Shown piece after piece: positions 15,190 through 23,491 of a stretch of DNA of 64,000 nt. Each line of letters begins with the position of its first letter. The stretch's first letter is position 1. The DNA is taken from assembly GCF_002005145.1 (NCBI RefSeq), contig NZ_CP019698.1, forward strand, positions 1,302,001 through 1,366,000, in the 5' to 3' direction. The position numbers and the translations under genes are program-made. The stretch is from Desulforamulus ferrireducens (GTDB lineage Bacteria; Bacillota; Desulfotomaculia; Desulfotomaculales; Desulfotomaculaceae). A model generated the notes under the pieces. That model saw nothing but the letters and a program-made list of their open reading frames with translations. It was not told the origin of the DNA and made no database searches.

Positions 15190-16758
15190 ATGGAAAATAA
15201 CAGAAAAGAACAGGAACGGGCGGAATTACACCGCACGATATGGAATATGGCAAATGATTTAAGAGGCAGTGTAGATGGATGGGACTTTAAGCAATATGTT
15301 CTAGGTATGCTGTTTTATCGCTACATATCTGAAAATATTACTGCCTATATTAACGCCGGAGAATGGGAAGCTGGCAATACGGAATTTGATTATGCCAAGC
15401 TATCCGACGAAGAAGCAGAACAGGCACGAGAGGATTTAGTTAAGACAAAAGGCTTCTTTATTTTACCCAGCGAGCTTTTTGAAAATGTCCGAGCTCGTGC
15501 AAAGGACGATGAAAACTTAAATGAAACACTGAAACAGATTTTCAGTAATATAGAAGCATCTGCCCAAGGAACAGAGAGTGAAGATAATTTCAAAGGTCTG
15601 TTTGATGATATTGATGTTAACAGCAATAAGCTGGGCAACACTGTAACAAAGCGCAATGAAAAGCTGGTTAAGCTATTGAATTCTGTTGGGGAAATGAAGC
15701 TGGGAGATTACAAAGACAATACCATAGATGCATTCGGTGATGCTTATGAATTTTTAATGGGTATGTATGCATCCAATGCAGGAAAAAGTGGTGGTGAATA
15801 CTATACGCCGCAGGAGGTTTCTGAACTCCTTACCCACTTAACATTAGTAGGAAAAACTGAAGTCAACAAGGTATATGACCCCGCCTGCGGTTCTGGCTCT
15901 CTACTGCTAAAGTTTGCAAAAATCTTAGGAAAAGAAAATGTACGTCAAGGTTTCTTCGGTCAAGAAATCAACATTACAACCTACAACCTGTGCAGAATTA
16001 ATATGTTCCTGCACGATATTGATTATGACAAATTTGATATTGCCCTTGGGGACACACTAACAGATCCTCACCATTGGGACGATGAGCCTTTTGAAGCCAT
16101 TGTATCAAATCCACCTTACTCTATTAAATGGAAGGGCGACAATGATCCTATTTTGATTAATGACCCCCGTTTTTCTCCAGCGGGAGTATTGGCTCCTAAA
16201 TCCAAGGCAGACCTTGCTTTTATTATGCATAGTCTCTCATGGCTTGCAACAAACGGAACAGCGGCTATCGTTTGTTTCCCCGGTGTAATGTACCGCGGAG
16301 GCGCTGAAAAGAAAATCAGGCAGTACCTGATTGACAATAACTATATCGACTGTATCATTCAGTTACCAGATAACTTGTTCTATGGTACCAGCATTGCTAC
16401 CTGCATTATGGTGCTGAAGAAGTCTAAATCAGAAAATAGCACCTTATTTATCGATGCATCAAAGGAATTTGTCAAGGTTACGAATAACAACAAGCTGACA
16501 CAAGAAAATATTGAGACCATTCTTAACGCATTCAAAGATAGAAAAGATATTGAGCATTTTGCTAGGCTTGTGCCAAACAGCGAAATAGCTGAAGAGGATT
16601 ACAACCTGTCTGTTTCTACCTATGTTGAACAGGAGGATACACGGGAAAAGATTGATATTGTTGCCCTCAATGCTGAAATAGAAAAAATCGTGGCGAGACA
16701 GCAGGTTTTGAGGGAAGAAATAGATAAGATTATTGCAGAAATCGAGGTGGGCAAATGA
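15190..16758 (+). CDS. hsdM: Type I restriction-modification system methyltransferase subunit
   Basis: A 522-aa adenine-N6 methyltransferase and core of the type I complex (M2S1, plus R2 for cleavage). N-terminal helical HsdM domain ([20 protein letters not shown]), then SAM motif [16 protein letters not shown] near residue 233 and catalytic motif IV SNPPYS near 306. A C-terminal coiled coil ends the protein. ATG 15190 follows GGGAG. The stop overlaps hsdS by ATGA. The AT-rich codon use and flanking recombinase/IS remnants indicate acquisition by transfer. Confidence 0.95.
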   Translation: MENNRKEQERAELHRTIWNMANDLRGSVDGWDFKQYVLGMLFYRYISENITAYINAGEWEAGNTEFDYAKLSDEEAEQAREDLVKTKGFFILPSELFENVRARAKDDENLNETLKQIFSNIEASAQGTESEDNFKGLFDDIDVNSNKLGNTVTKRNEKLVKLLNSVGEMKLGDYKDNTIDAFGDAYEFLMGMYASNAGKSGGEYYTPQEVSELLTHLTLVGKTEVNKVYDPACGSGSLLLKFAKILGKENVRQGFFGQEINITTYNLCRINMFLHDIDYDKFDIALGDTLTDPHHWDDEPFEAIVSNPPYSIKWKGDNDPILINDPRFSPAGVLAPKSKADLAFIMHSLSWLATNGTAAIVCFPGVMYRGGAEKKIRQYLIDNNYIDCIIQLPDNLFYGTSIATCIMVLKKSKSENSTLFIDASKEFVKVTNNNKLTQENIETILNAFKDRKDIEHFARLVPNSEIAEEDYNLSVSTYVEQEDTREKIDIVALNAEIEKIVARQQVLREEIDKIIAEIEVGK

Positions 16759-17939
16759 GTAAGTTAGATGAATTGATTGCTGAACTTTGCCCTGATGGAG
16801 TGGAGTATGTTCGACTTGCGGAATGTTGTGATATAGAGGACAATAAACGGAAGCCTGTTAAATCATCATTACGCATACCAGGTGACACTCCGTATTATGG
16901 TGCTAACAATATCCAAGATTATGTTGAGGGATATACGCACTATGGACAATATGTACTAATTGCAGAAGATGGCTCTGCAAGTCTTGAAAATTATTCTGTA
17001 CAATATGTAGATGGTTTCTTTTGGGCTAACAACCATGTCCATGTTATAAAAGGCCGTAAGGATCTAGATACCAAGTTTTTATATTACTACTTAACAAGTT
17101 TTAATTTTATCCCCTTCTTGACCGGAGGAACAAGAGCTAAACTAAATAAGGGGAATATGGAGGAAATCCCAATCCCCATTCCCCCTCTGCCTGTACAGCA
17201 AGAAATTGTCCGTATTCTGGACAATTTCACAGAGCTTACAGCAGAGCTTACAGCAGAGCTTACAGCAAGAAGAAAGCAATATGAGTATTATTTAAACTGC
17301 TTGTTTACTTTTTCTAATAGACCTGATGTAAAATATATGTCTGTTGGAGAATTATTTGAATTTAAAAATGGTTTAAATAAAGGTAAGGAATATTTTGGTA
17401 CCGGAACGCCAATTGTCAATTTTACTGATGTCTTTAATAATCGATATTTGACCTCAGATAAGTTGAAAGGCAGAGTGACGGTTAGTAATAAGGAGATAGA
17501 GTTATACAGTGCTCGCAAAGGAGATGTTTTTTTTACTAGAACCTCAGAAACACGTGATGAAATTGGTATGGCAAGTGTACTCGTTGAAGATGTGGAATCC
17601 TGCGTATTTAGTGGATTTGTACTTCGTGCAAGACCCAAAACAGCATTATTACTCCCTAAATATTGTTCATATTGTTTTTCCTCCTATAATCTCAGGAAAG
17701 AAATCATCAAAAGCAGTTCCTATACTACAAGAGCATTAACGAGCGGGACAAAACTATCGAAACTTTTTATTCCCGTTCCTTCCATTGAGGAACAAGAGCG
17801 CATTGTGGCTATCCTCGATCGCTTTGACGCTCTCTGCAACGACTTAACCAGCGGCATTCCTGCCGAAATCGAAGCACGGCAAAAGCAATATGAATATTAC
17901 AGGGATAAACTGTTATCCTTCAAGGAGGTGACGGCATGA
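16755..17939 (+). CDS. hsdS: Type I restriction-modification specificity subunit
   Basis: A 394-aa DNA-recognition subunit with two target-recognition domains (about 1-150 and 190-345), each followed by a conserved helical spacer ending in the same RxKQYEYYxxxL phrase (about 173 and 381). The bipartite target cannot be deduced. The central spacer carries [13 protein letters not shown] (residues 159-171), encoded by 12-bp direct repeats, as in the EcoR124I family where TAEL copy number sets the spacer length of the target. The stop overlaps hsdR by ATGA. Confidence 0.94.
   Translation: MSKLDELIAELCPDGVEYVRLAECCDIEDNKRKPVKSSLRIPGDTPYYGANNIQDYVEGYTHYGQYVLIAEDGSASLENYSVQYVDGFFWANNHVHVIKGRKDLDTKFLYYYLTSFNFIPFLTGGTRAKLNKGNMEEIPIPIPPLPVQQEIVRILDNFTELTAELTAELTARRKQYEYYLNCLFTFSNRPDVKYMSVGELFEFKNGLNKGKEYFGTGTPIVNFTDVFNNRYLTSDKLKGRVTVSNKEIELYSARKGDVFFTRTSETRDEIGMASVLVEDVESCVFSGFVLRARPKTALLLPKYCSYCFSSYNLRKEIIKSSSYTTRALTSGTKLSKLFIPVPSIEEQERIVAILDRFDALCNDLTSGIPAEIEARQKQYEYYRDKLLSFKEVTA
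17229..17267 (+). repeat. 12-bp tandem repeats encoding TAEL in hsdS
   Basis: ACAGAGCTT, then two exact ACAGCAGAGCTT units (17238-17249, 17250-17261), then ACAGCA. In-frame slippage by 12 bp would add or remove TAEL. Confidence 0.9.
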
Positions 17940-20900
17940 GTATATACAATATCGTTGCAAGTACTGACGAAGCAACGGTTGTTGCTGAATATGCAGCTGA
18001 ATACAATGTCCGTCCTGAAAAGTATCAGAGCGAGGCAGAACTTGAGCGGGAGTTTATCAGGCAACTGACTTCACAAGGATATGAATATATTTCAGTGCAC
18101 AATGAAGCTGCATTGATAGCAAATCTCCGAAAACAACTTGAACTGCTTAATGACTTCACTTTTACTGACAGTGAATGGGATAGATTTTTCACAGAATGTA
18201 TTGCCAATACAAATGAGGGTATTGTTGAAAAAACCAGAAAGATTCAAGATGACCATATCCAGATTCTAAAACGTGAAGATGGAACAACAAAGAACATATA
18301 CCTTTTGGATAAGAAGAATATCCATAACAATCGTTTGCAGATAATTAATCAATATGAAGAAACAGGCGGCAACCATGAAACTCGTTATGATGTAACAATC
18401 CTTGTCAATGGACTTCCGCTGGTTCATGTGGAGTTAAAGAGGCGCGGTGTTGCTATCCGAGAAGCCTTCAACCAGATAAAAAGATACCAGCGTGACAGTT
18501 TTTGGGCGGCTTCTGGTTTATTTGAGTATGTGCAGGTATTTGTAATCTCCAATGGCACCCATACAAAGTATTATAGCAACACCACAAGAAATGCTCATAT
18601 CAAGGAGCAAAATAGCAGTGAACGTCGAAGAAGCAAAAAAACAAGCAACAGCTTTGAGTTTACCAGCTTTTGGGCAGATGCAAATAACAAAATTATTCCT
18701 GACCTTGTGGACTTTACTAAAACATTTTTTGCCAAGCATACCCTTTTAAACATTCTAACAAAATATTGTATTTTCACATCTGAAGACCTGCTCCTTGTAA
18801 TGCGTCCTTATCAAATAGCTGCTGCGGAACGTATCTTATCACGTATTGTAGTATCAACCAACTACAAGAAGATGGGCACAACTGCAGCTGGAGGATATAT
18901 TTGGCATACAACAGGCTCTGGTAAGACATTGACCAGTTTTAAGACAGCCCAATTAGCTTCTGCCTTGCCTTACATAGACAAGGTGCTGTTTGTTGTTGAC
19001 CGTAAAGATCTGGACTATCAGACGATGAAGGAATATGACCGTTTTGAAAAGGGAGCAGCTAACGGTAATACGTCCACAAGAGTTCTTCAAAGACAATTGG
19101 AAGACAGGGATGAAAAAGGAAATCCTCATGAATACAAAATCATTGTAACCACGATTCAGAAGTTGGATATTTTTATCCGTAAAAACAAACAGCATGATAT
19201 TTATAAGAAACATGTGGTGCTGATTTTTGATGAGTGCCACCGTTCCCAATTTGGTGAAATGCATAGAGCTATCACCAAGAGCTTTAAGAACTACCATATC
19301 TTCGGTTTTACGGGAACCCCTATTTTTGCTGCCAATGCCAGTTCAGGCGGTAATCCTCTGCTTCGTACAACGGAGCAGGCTTTTGGAGAAAAGCTCCATA
19401 CTTATACCATTGTGGATGCTATCAATGATGGGAATGTTCTGCCTTTTAGAATAGATTTTATCAATACAATTAAGATGCCGGACAATATTAATGATAAAAA
19501 GGTTCGTAGCATAGACCGAGAGAAAGCCCTAGCAGATCCACAGCGAATCAGTGAAATTGTTTCTTACGTTCTTGAACATTTCGATCAGAAGACAAAGCGC
19601 AATTCTTATTACACATTTACTGCTAAATGGGAAGAAAAAGATAAACAAAATCCTAAACAAATAATTGAAAAGCGTGAAACAAGGCGAGTTGCCGGTTTCA
19701 ACTCCATATTTGCTGCTGCATCCATCCCAATGGCAATCAGATACTATAATGAGTTTAAGAAGCAGATAGCGGAAAAGAACCGTAACCTTACCATTGCAAC
19801 TATTTTCAGTTTTAGTGCAAATGAAGAAGAGCCAGATGGACTGCTTCCTGAAGAGGATTTTAATATGGAAAACCTTGACCAGAGCTCCAGAGATTTTCTT
19901 GAGGCGGCTATCCGAGATTACAATTCCACATTTAACACGAATTACGATACTTCCTCGGATAAGTTCCAGAATTATTATAAAGACCTCTCTCTTCGTGTAA
20001 AGAATCGGGAGATTGATATATTGATTGTTGTTAATATGTTTCTTACAGGCTTTGATGCAACAACCCTGAATACGCTATGGGTAGACAAAAATCTGAGACA
20101 GCATGGACTGATTCAGGCTTTTTCAAGAACTAACCGCATCCTAAACAGCGTTAAGACCTATGGTAATATCGTTTGCTTTAGAGATTTGAAAGAAGAAACA
20201 GACAAAGCTATTGCACTATTCGGCAATAAGGATGCTGGCGGTATTGTACTGTTAAAAACATACGAAGAATACTATAACGGCTATGATGATAAAGGTGAGT
20301 ATAAGCCGGGCTATGCTGAACTGATTGCAACTCTTACAACACAGTATCCCCTTGGACAACCTATTCTCGGAGAAGAAGCTGAAAAAGACTTTATACGGCT
20401 ATATGGAGCAATACTTCGGCTTAGAAACATTCTTACTTCTTTCGATGACTTTGAAGGAAATGAGATTTTATCTGAAAGGGATTTTCAGGACTATCAGAGC
20501 ATTTATATTGACCTGTATCAGGAATACAGAAAAGGTGCTGATGGTGACAAAGAAACTATCAATGATGACATAGTTTTCGAGATTGAACTGGTCAAACAGA
20601 TAGAGGTAAATATTGACTACATCCTTATGCTTGTAGCCAAATATCAACAATCCAACTGCAAGGATAAAACCATTCTTACGACCATTGATAAGGCTATTAA
20701 TTCGAGTATTGAACTTCGAAGTAAGAAAGAACTTATCGAGCGTTTTATTGAGCAAGTCAATGTATCGACCAAAGTGGATGAGGATTGGCGCAAATTCCTC
20801 CATGAGCGTAAGGAAGCGGATATTTCAGCAATTATAGAAGAAGAAAAGTTAAAGCCTGAAGAAACCCGCCGATTCATCGACAATGCTTTCCGAGACGGAA

Positions 20901-21037
20901 CGCTTAAAACAACCGGTACAGCTATAGATAAAATCATGCCACCTGTATCTCGCTTTGGCGGAGGCAGAGCCGCGAAAAAACAAGGAATTATCGAAAAACT
21001 AATGTTATTCTTTGAGAAGTATTTAGGGTTGATATAG
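17936..21037 (+). CDS. hsdR: Type I restriction-modification restriction (motor/nuclease) subunit
   Basis: A 1033-aa subunit that translocates DNA and cleaves it at a distance. N-terminal PD-(D/E)xK nuclease region ending LVHVELKRRG near residue 165, then Walker A HTTGSGKTLTSFK near 323, the DEAD-like box FDECHRSQ near 429 and the TGTP motif near 457. The C-terminal helicase half includes VVNMFLTGFDATTLNTLWVD with QAFSRTNR near 735. The length is normal for the family and the frame is intact, so the system is probably functional. Confidence 0.95.
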   Translation: MSIYNIVASTDEATVVAEYAAEYNVRPEKYQSEAELEREFIRQLTSQGYEYISVHNEAALIANLRKQLELLNDFTFTDSEWDRFFTECIANTNEGIVEKTRKIQDDHIQILKREDGTTKNIYLLDKKNIHNNRLQIINQYEETGGNHETRYDVTILVNGLPLVHVELKRRGVAIREAFNQIKRYQRDSFWAASGLFEYVQVFVISNGTHTKYYSNTTRNAHIKEQNSSERRRSKKTSNSFEFTSFWADANNKIIPDLVDFTKTFFAKHTLLNILTKYCIFTSEDLLLVMRPYQIAAAERILSRIVVSTNYKKMGTTAAGGYIWHTTGSGKTLTSFKTAQLASALPYIDKVLFVVDRKDLDYQTMKEYDRFEKGAANGNTSTRVLQRQLEDRDEKGNPHEYKIIVTTIQKLDIFIRKNKQHDIYKKHVVLIFDECHRSQFGEMHRAITKSFKNYHIFGFTGTPIFAANASSGGNPLLRTTEQAFGEKLHTYTIVDAINDGNVLPFRIDFINTIKMPDNINDKKVRSIDREKALADPQRISEIVSYVLEHFDQKTKRNSYYTFTAKWEEKDKQNPKQIIEKRETRRVAGFNSIFAAASIPMAIRYYNEFKKQIAEKNRNLTIATIFSFSANEEEPDGLLPEEDFNMENLDQSSRDFLEAAIRDYNSTFNTNYDTSSDKFQNYYKDLSLRVKNREIDILIVVNMFLTGFDATTLNTLWVDKNLRQHGLIQAFSRTNRILNSVKTYGNIVCFRDLKEETDKAIALFGNKDAGGIVLLKTYEEYYNGYDDKGEYKPGYAELIATLTTQYPLGQPILGEEAEKDFIRLYGAILRLRNILTSFDDFEGNEILSERDFQDYQSIYIDLYQEYRKGADGDKETINDDIVFEIELVKQIEVNIDYILMLVAKYQQSNCKDKTILTTIDKAINSSIELRSKKELIERFIEQVNVSTKVDEDWRKFLHERKEADISAIIEEEKLKPEETRRFIDNAFRDGTLKTTGTAIDKIMPPVSRFGGGRAAKKQGIIEKLMLFFEKYLGLI

Positions 21038-21080
21038 ATTAATATCAATCGCTAATTCAAAAAATAATATCTTTATAAAA

Positions 21081-21128
21081 AGACCAGTCACAATCAGGCA
21101 TGAATGCTTGAAGTGACTGGTCTTTTTT
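21081..21128 (+). terminator. Intrinsic terminator of the restriction-modification operon
   Basis: Perfect 11-bp stem AGACCAGTCAC/GTGACTGGTCT followed by a T run. Confidence 0.9.
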
Positions 21129-21362
21129 GCCCCGCTTGAAGCTGTTCATTTGTAAGCGCTTAATCTTCGGGTGCCTCGCCAGCATTAAAAAACTATGAGA
21201 CAATACCTCCATGTACTAAAGTAAAAGGAGGTATTTTTCTTTGACCAATTCGGATAAAAGGGCACTGGTTGAAGAATGCCGCAAAAGTGCCATGACTGCC
21301 AAGGAGTGGTGCGCATCTAAAGGTATCAACTATAGCACTTACATGCAATGGGCATCGAGAAT

Positions 21363-21405
21363 AAATAAAGAAGATCGAAATGCAACCTCTAAGCCAATGC
21401 AGTGG
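21363..21405. repeat. 43-bp direct repeat, copy 1
   Basis: Identical to 21748-21790; begins AAATAAAGAAGATCG and ends CAATGCAGTGG. The copies flank the insert 21406-21747. Confidence 0.92.
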
Positions 21406-21747
21406 TGTCAATTCTCAAATTAATTACGAAAAAATTTTCAGATTAAATAATCTGAGATGGCACATATAATGCTTAAAATTCTCAAATTATGATGGTGTGG
21501 TATCAGGTCGTCCTTGACATGGAGCCTCGCACCCGTGTTTCAAGGGGCATAAGAGGCAACCCTGCTACGCCTGGTGCCCCTTGCCATAGAGGCTAACACG
21601 GGCATTCTCCATGTCAAGGATCTACGCTTCGCTCCGATGAACGACCCCATTACTTTTCCAAATTAATTTGAGAATAGTTTCTTGTTCTCAGATTATTTAA
21701 TCTGGCTAAATTGGAAAATTTCCAGCCATTTTAATTTGAGAATCTAC
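21406..21747. mobile_element. 342-bp non-coding, highly palindromic insertion (MITE-like)
   Basis: It has no ORF. Terminal inverted repeats ATTCTCAAATTAA (21411-21423) and TTAATTTGAGAAT (21731-21743) recur as an inner pair (about 21478-21490, 21661-21675). TCAGATTAAATAATCTGAGA (21438-21457) pairs with 21686-21705. The centre is a nested stem: GGTCGT/ACGACC, CCTTGACATGGAG/CTCCATGTCAAGG, CCCGTGTT/AACACGGG, CAAGGGGCA/TGCCCCTTG. The whole insert can fold into one branched structure. It is flanked by 43-bp direct repeats of the target, much longer than a usual target-site duplication. Confidence 0.75.
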
Positions 21748-21790
21748 AAATAAAGAAGATCGAAATGCAACCTCTAAGCCAATGCAGTGG
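21748..21790. repeat. 43-bp direct repeat, copy 2
   Basis: Second copy of 21363-21405; the interrupted tnpA frame resumes here. Confidence 0.92.
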
Positions 21791-21889
21791 GCTGATATAA
21801 CTTCAGTTGCTAATAAAATCCCAGAAAAAGAAACAGCAGAAGTCAAGCTTATCTGCGGCAAATGGACCATCTCTGTTGAACCCGGATTT

Positions 21890-22191
21890 AGTCCAGACTT
21901 GCTGTAAGCGATTAATCGGTTACCCGAGATAATATTACAAATGGCCAGAACTTCAATAAATAAAATACCTAGCACACATTTTTCCCTGTCTAATAGTTCA
22001 TGGCCATGCCGATAGCAGTAGAGCATATAAAGCCAGGAGTTCAGCAAAATCAAGAGAAGGCCTGAAGTAAAACAAATACAGGTGCTGTCTGTTCTAGAGG
22101 CATAGAGAAAAAAGACGCCTAAGGTATTGGCTAAACCAAATAGAAATGCGCAGGTTATTAAGGGGAGTCCTACAACACAAGATTGAAACAA
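21890..22191 (-). pseudogene. Small integral membrane protein, 3' end replaced by IS66 remnant
   Basis: TTG 22191 is preceded by AAAGGAGGAG, a strong start signal. The product has three hydrophobic stretches (LITCAFLFGLANTLGVFFLY, then a CICFTSGLLLILLNSWLYML stretch, then CVLGILFIEVLAICNII). The reading frame then continues into antisense IS66 and insert sequence and has no stop of its own until 21706. That suggests the original 3' end was lost when the IS arrived. Family unknown. The junction is placed near the end of tnpA by inference. Confidence 0.4.
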
Positions 22192-22231
22192 CTTAGCTCC
22201 TCCTTTCCAATAATTCTCTAAGAATAATTAT

Positions 22232-22283
22232 ATACCCCCAAAAAATTTTTGTCATCTAGACGACAAATATTTTTTGGGGGTAT
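22232..22283. repeat. 22-bp inverted repeat at an island junction
   Basis: ATACCCCCAAAAAATTTTTG(TC) pairs with the right arm ending TTTTTTGGGGGTAT, one mismatch, 8-nt loop. Its right arm forms the end of the glycosyltransferase fragment. It may be a mobile-element end or a terminator. Confidence 0.6.
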
Positions 22284-22369
22284 TTCGCTTCTATTTGATT
22301 TAATATACTGTCAATGGCCTCTTGTAGAAAGGCCGCTGCATTATAAACAGGCATCATGACACTAATCAT
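22256..22369 (-). pseudogene. Family 2 glycosyltransferase, N-terminal fragment
   Basis: MISVMMPVYNAAAFLQEAID followed by SILNQ is the unmistakable GT2 N-terminus (nucleotide-binding beta strand and PVYN motif). The frame ends after 37 residues inside the 22-bp inverted repeat. The rest of the gene is missing, so this is a leftover of a glycosyltransferase truncated by island formation. Confidence 0.65.
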
Positions 22370-22374
22370 TACAC

Positions 22375-22421
22375 CAATCCCCCCACATAATAGAGTAAAA
22401 AAACTATTATGTGGGGGATTG
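22375..22421. terminator. Long hairpin downstream of the SMR genes
   Basis: An 18-bp stem, CCCCCACATAATAG-type arms (22375-22393 with 22404-22421, one bulged C), with a 10-nt loop of seven A/T. On the minus strand it lies 34 bp past the SMR stop and could end that transcript, though no T run follows the stem. Confidence 0.5.
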
Positions 22422-22455
22422 TTTAAAAGAACCCTTGCTTTTAACACCTACCAAC

Positions 22456-22782
22456 TCAACCAACCAATTTTAATCCTATGGCAGCACCTAAAACCAAACA
22501 AATAAAGAAAATTCTGCGCCAGTCCTTGGATTCGCCGTAATAGATCATGCCCCAAAGGGCTCCTCCTGAGGCGCCGATACCAGTCCAAACGGCATAGGCT
22601 GTGCCCATGGGTAAGGTCTTCATGGCCAGGGTAAGAAAGAGGAAGCTGGCTGTAAAACCCGCTAGCAGCAAGACCAGGGACTGCCAATTTTTTTCTTGAT
22701 GGAATTTATTAATCATGACCACACCGGTCATTTCGAAAAGACCGGCCAAGATCAGATAAATCCAGGCCAACTCACTCAACAC
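22456..22782 (-). CDS. SMR-family guanidinium exporter subunit (second partner)
   Basis: A 108-aa four-helix membrane protein with the SMR features: helix 1 [23 protein letters not shown] carrying the essential Glu (near 18), [20 protein letters not shown] in helix 3, and GLKLVG at the end. Start GTG 22782 (or TTG 22779) overlaps the end of the upstream SMR gene, implying translational coupling and a heterodimer, as in YkkCD-type pairs. Control by the upstream guanidine-I riboswitch indicates guanidinium export. Confidence 0.85.
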   Translation of the reverse strand: MLSELAWIYLILAGLFEMTGVVMINKFHQEKNWQSLVLLLAGFTASFLFLTLAMKTLPMGTAYAVWTGIGASGGALWGMIYYGESKDWRRIFFICLVLGAAIGLKLVG

Positions 22783-23116
22783 CTTTCTGAACGTCCTCTT
22801 TCTCCTCGGAAACCAGTTTCAATCCAATAACCCCGATGAGCAAAAGAAGAATTAAGATTAATTTAACTAACTTTACGGGTTCACCAAAAAATACAATTTC
22901 TGAAAACACGGTACCCGCTGTTCCCAGTCCAACAAAGACGGCATAGACTGTTCCCACGGGCAGTTTTTTACCAGCCATGATTAAGGCATAAAAACTAATA
23001 AAAATGGCCACGGCCGTACCTAACCAGGCCCAGAGGTTATCTGCATGTTTTAAGCCAATGACCCAAAGTACCTCAAAAATGGCGGCCAGAAAAACCTTAA
23101 GCCATTCGTAGTTCAT
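22772..23116 (-). CDS. SMR-family guanidinium exporter subunit (first partner)
   Basis: A 114-aa four-helix protein. Helix 1 is [20 protein letters not shown] with the conserved Glu near residue 14 and the WxxGLKHA phrase of the SugE/Gdx clade; [20 protein letters not shown] follows in helix 3. ATG 23116 follows AAAGGAGC; the frame is open to 23134 without a better signal. It overlaps the second SMR gene by 11 bp. The riboswitch upstream argues for guanidinium, not general drug, efflux. Confidence 0.88.
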   Translation of the reverse strand: MNYEWLKVFLAAIFEVLWVIGLKHADNLWAWLGTAVAIFISFYALIMAGKKLPVGTVYAVFVGLGTAGTVFSEIVFFGEPVKLVKLILILLLLIGVIGLKLVSEEKEDVQKGVE

Positions 23117-23142
23117 GTCAGTTGCTCCTTTCAAAAAGTAAA

Positions 23143-23247
23143 GCCCGGGGATATCTTAAGATATCTCCCGGGCTTTTATCCCTCCGTGTCACAGGATAAC
23201 CTGTGGTTTTCTCTCGGTCCAGGCCAGCAAAAACTGCGGAACCCTAG
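23143..23247 (-). promoter_or_regulatory. Guanidine-I (ykkC) riboswitch with terminator
   Basis: Minus-strand reading from 23247: CTAGGGTTCCG, then CTGG(C)CTGGACCGAGAG, then ACACGGAGGGATAAAAGCCCGGGAGA. These are the conserved blocks of the ykkC class in the right order. The 3' part runs into the perfect-stem GCCCGGG(G)ATATC/GATATC(T)CCCGGGC hairpin (23143-23173) followed by a T-rich tract. The conserved GCCCGGGAGA is shared by aptamer and terminator, so guanidine binding would block termination. Confidence 0.93.
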
Positions 23248-23288
23248 AAAACATAATTATTTTATGGTAACATAAGATTTCATAAATA

Positions 23289-23318
23289 ATACTACCATAT
23301 ATGAATTATAATGGTCAA
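23289..23318 (-). promoter_or_regulatory. Candidate promoter for the guanidine riboswitch transcript
   Basis: Minus strand TTGACC (23318-23313), 18-bp spacer, TAGTAT (23294-23289). It lies about 45 bp before the aptamer. Confidence 0.5.
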
Positions 23319-23491
23319 TTAATTAATGGAAAGGGTGCAAAAAATAAAAATTTTCCTATATTGCCAGCTTTTATTCATAAAATGAAGTAAAATAATAAAA
23401 AGAAATCCTGGGGATTAGTAATGATATGGGCTTAAGGGGTAACCCAAAGTTTATATTCAAAGCAATTATTATGAACTCTGGGGGAATCGAT

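Larger units (their letters stand above)
21152..21906 (+). mobile_element. IS66-family insertion sequence remnant
   Basis: The left end begins GTAAGCGCTTAATCTTCGGG, with the GTAA/GTAAGCG terminus known for IS66 elements, and is followed by an IS66 tnpA-like ORF. tnpB, the large tnpC transposase and a right end are absent. A 385-bp insertion interrupts the surviving gene. Confidence 0.7.
21241..21906 (+). pseudogene. tnpA: IS66-family accessory protein TnpA, interrupted
   Basis: The first part (from TTG 21241, preceded by AAAGGAGG) reads SDKRALVEECRKSAMTAKEW and YSTYMQWASRI, a typical IS66 TnpA helix-turn-helix region. After KPMQW at 21405 the frame runs into foreign sequence and stops at 21423. 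The continuation resumes after a second copy of the same 43 bp: KPMQW-ADITSVANKIPEKE ... KLICGKWTISVEPGF, stop at 21906. Removing 385 bp restores one ORF of about 93 aa, so the gene was intact before the insertion. Confidence 0.8.

Noticed and set aside
21706-22191. A complete 161-aa membrane protein gene
   Set aside because: The last third reads antisense through IS66 tnpA and the insert, so only the first part is original coding sequence.
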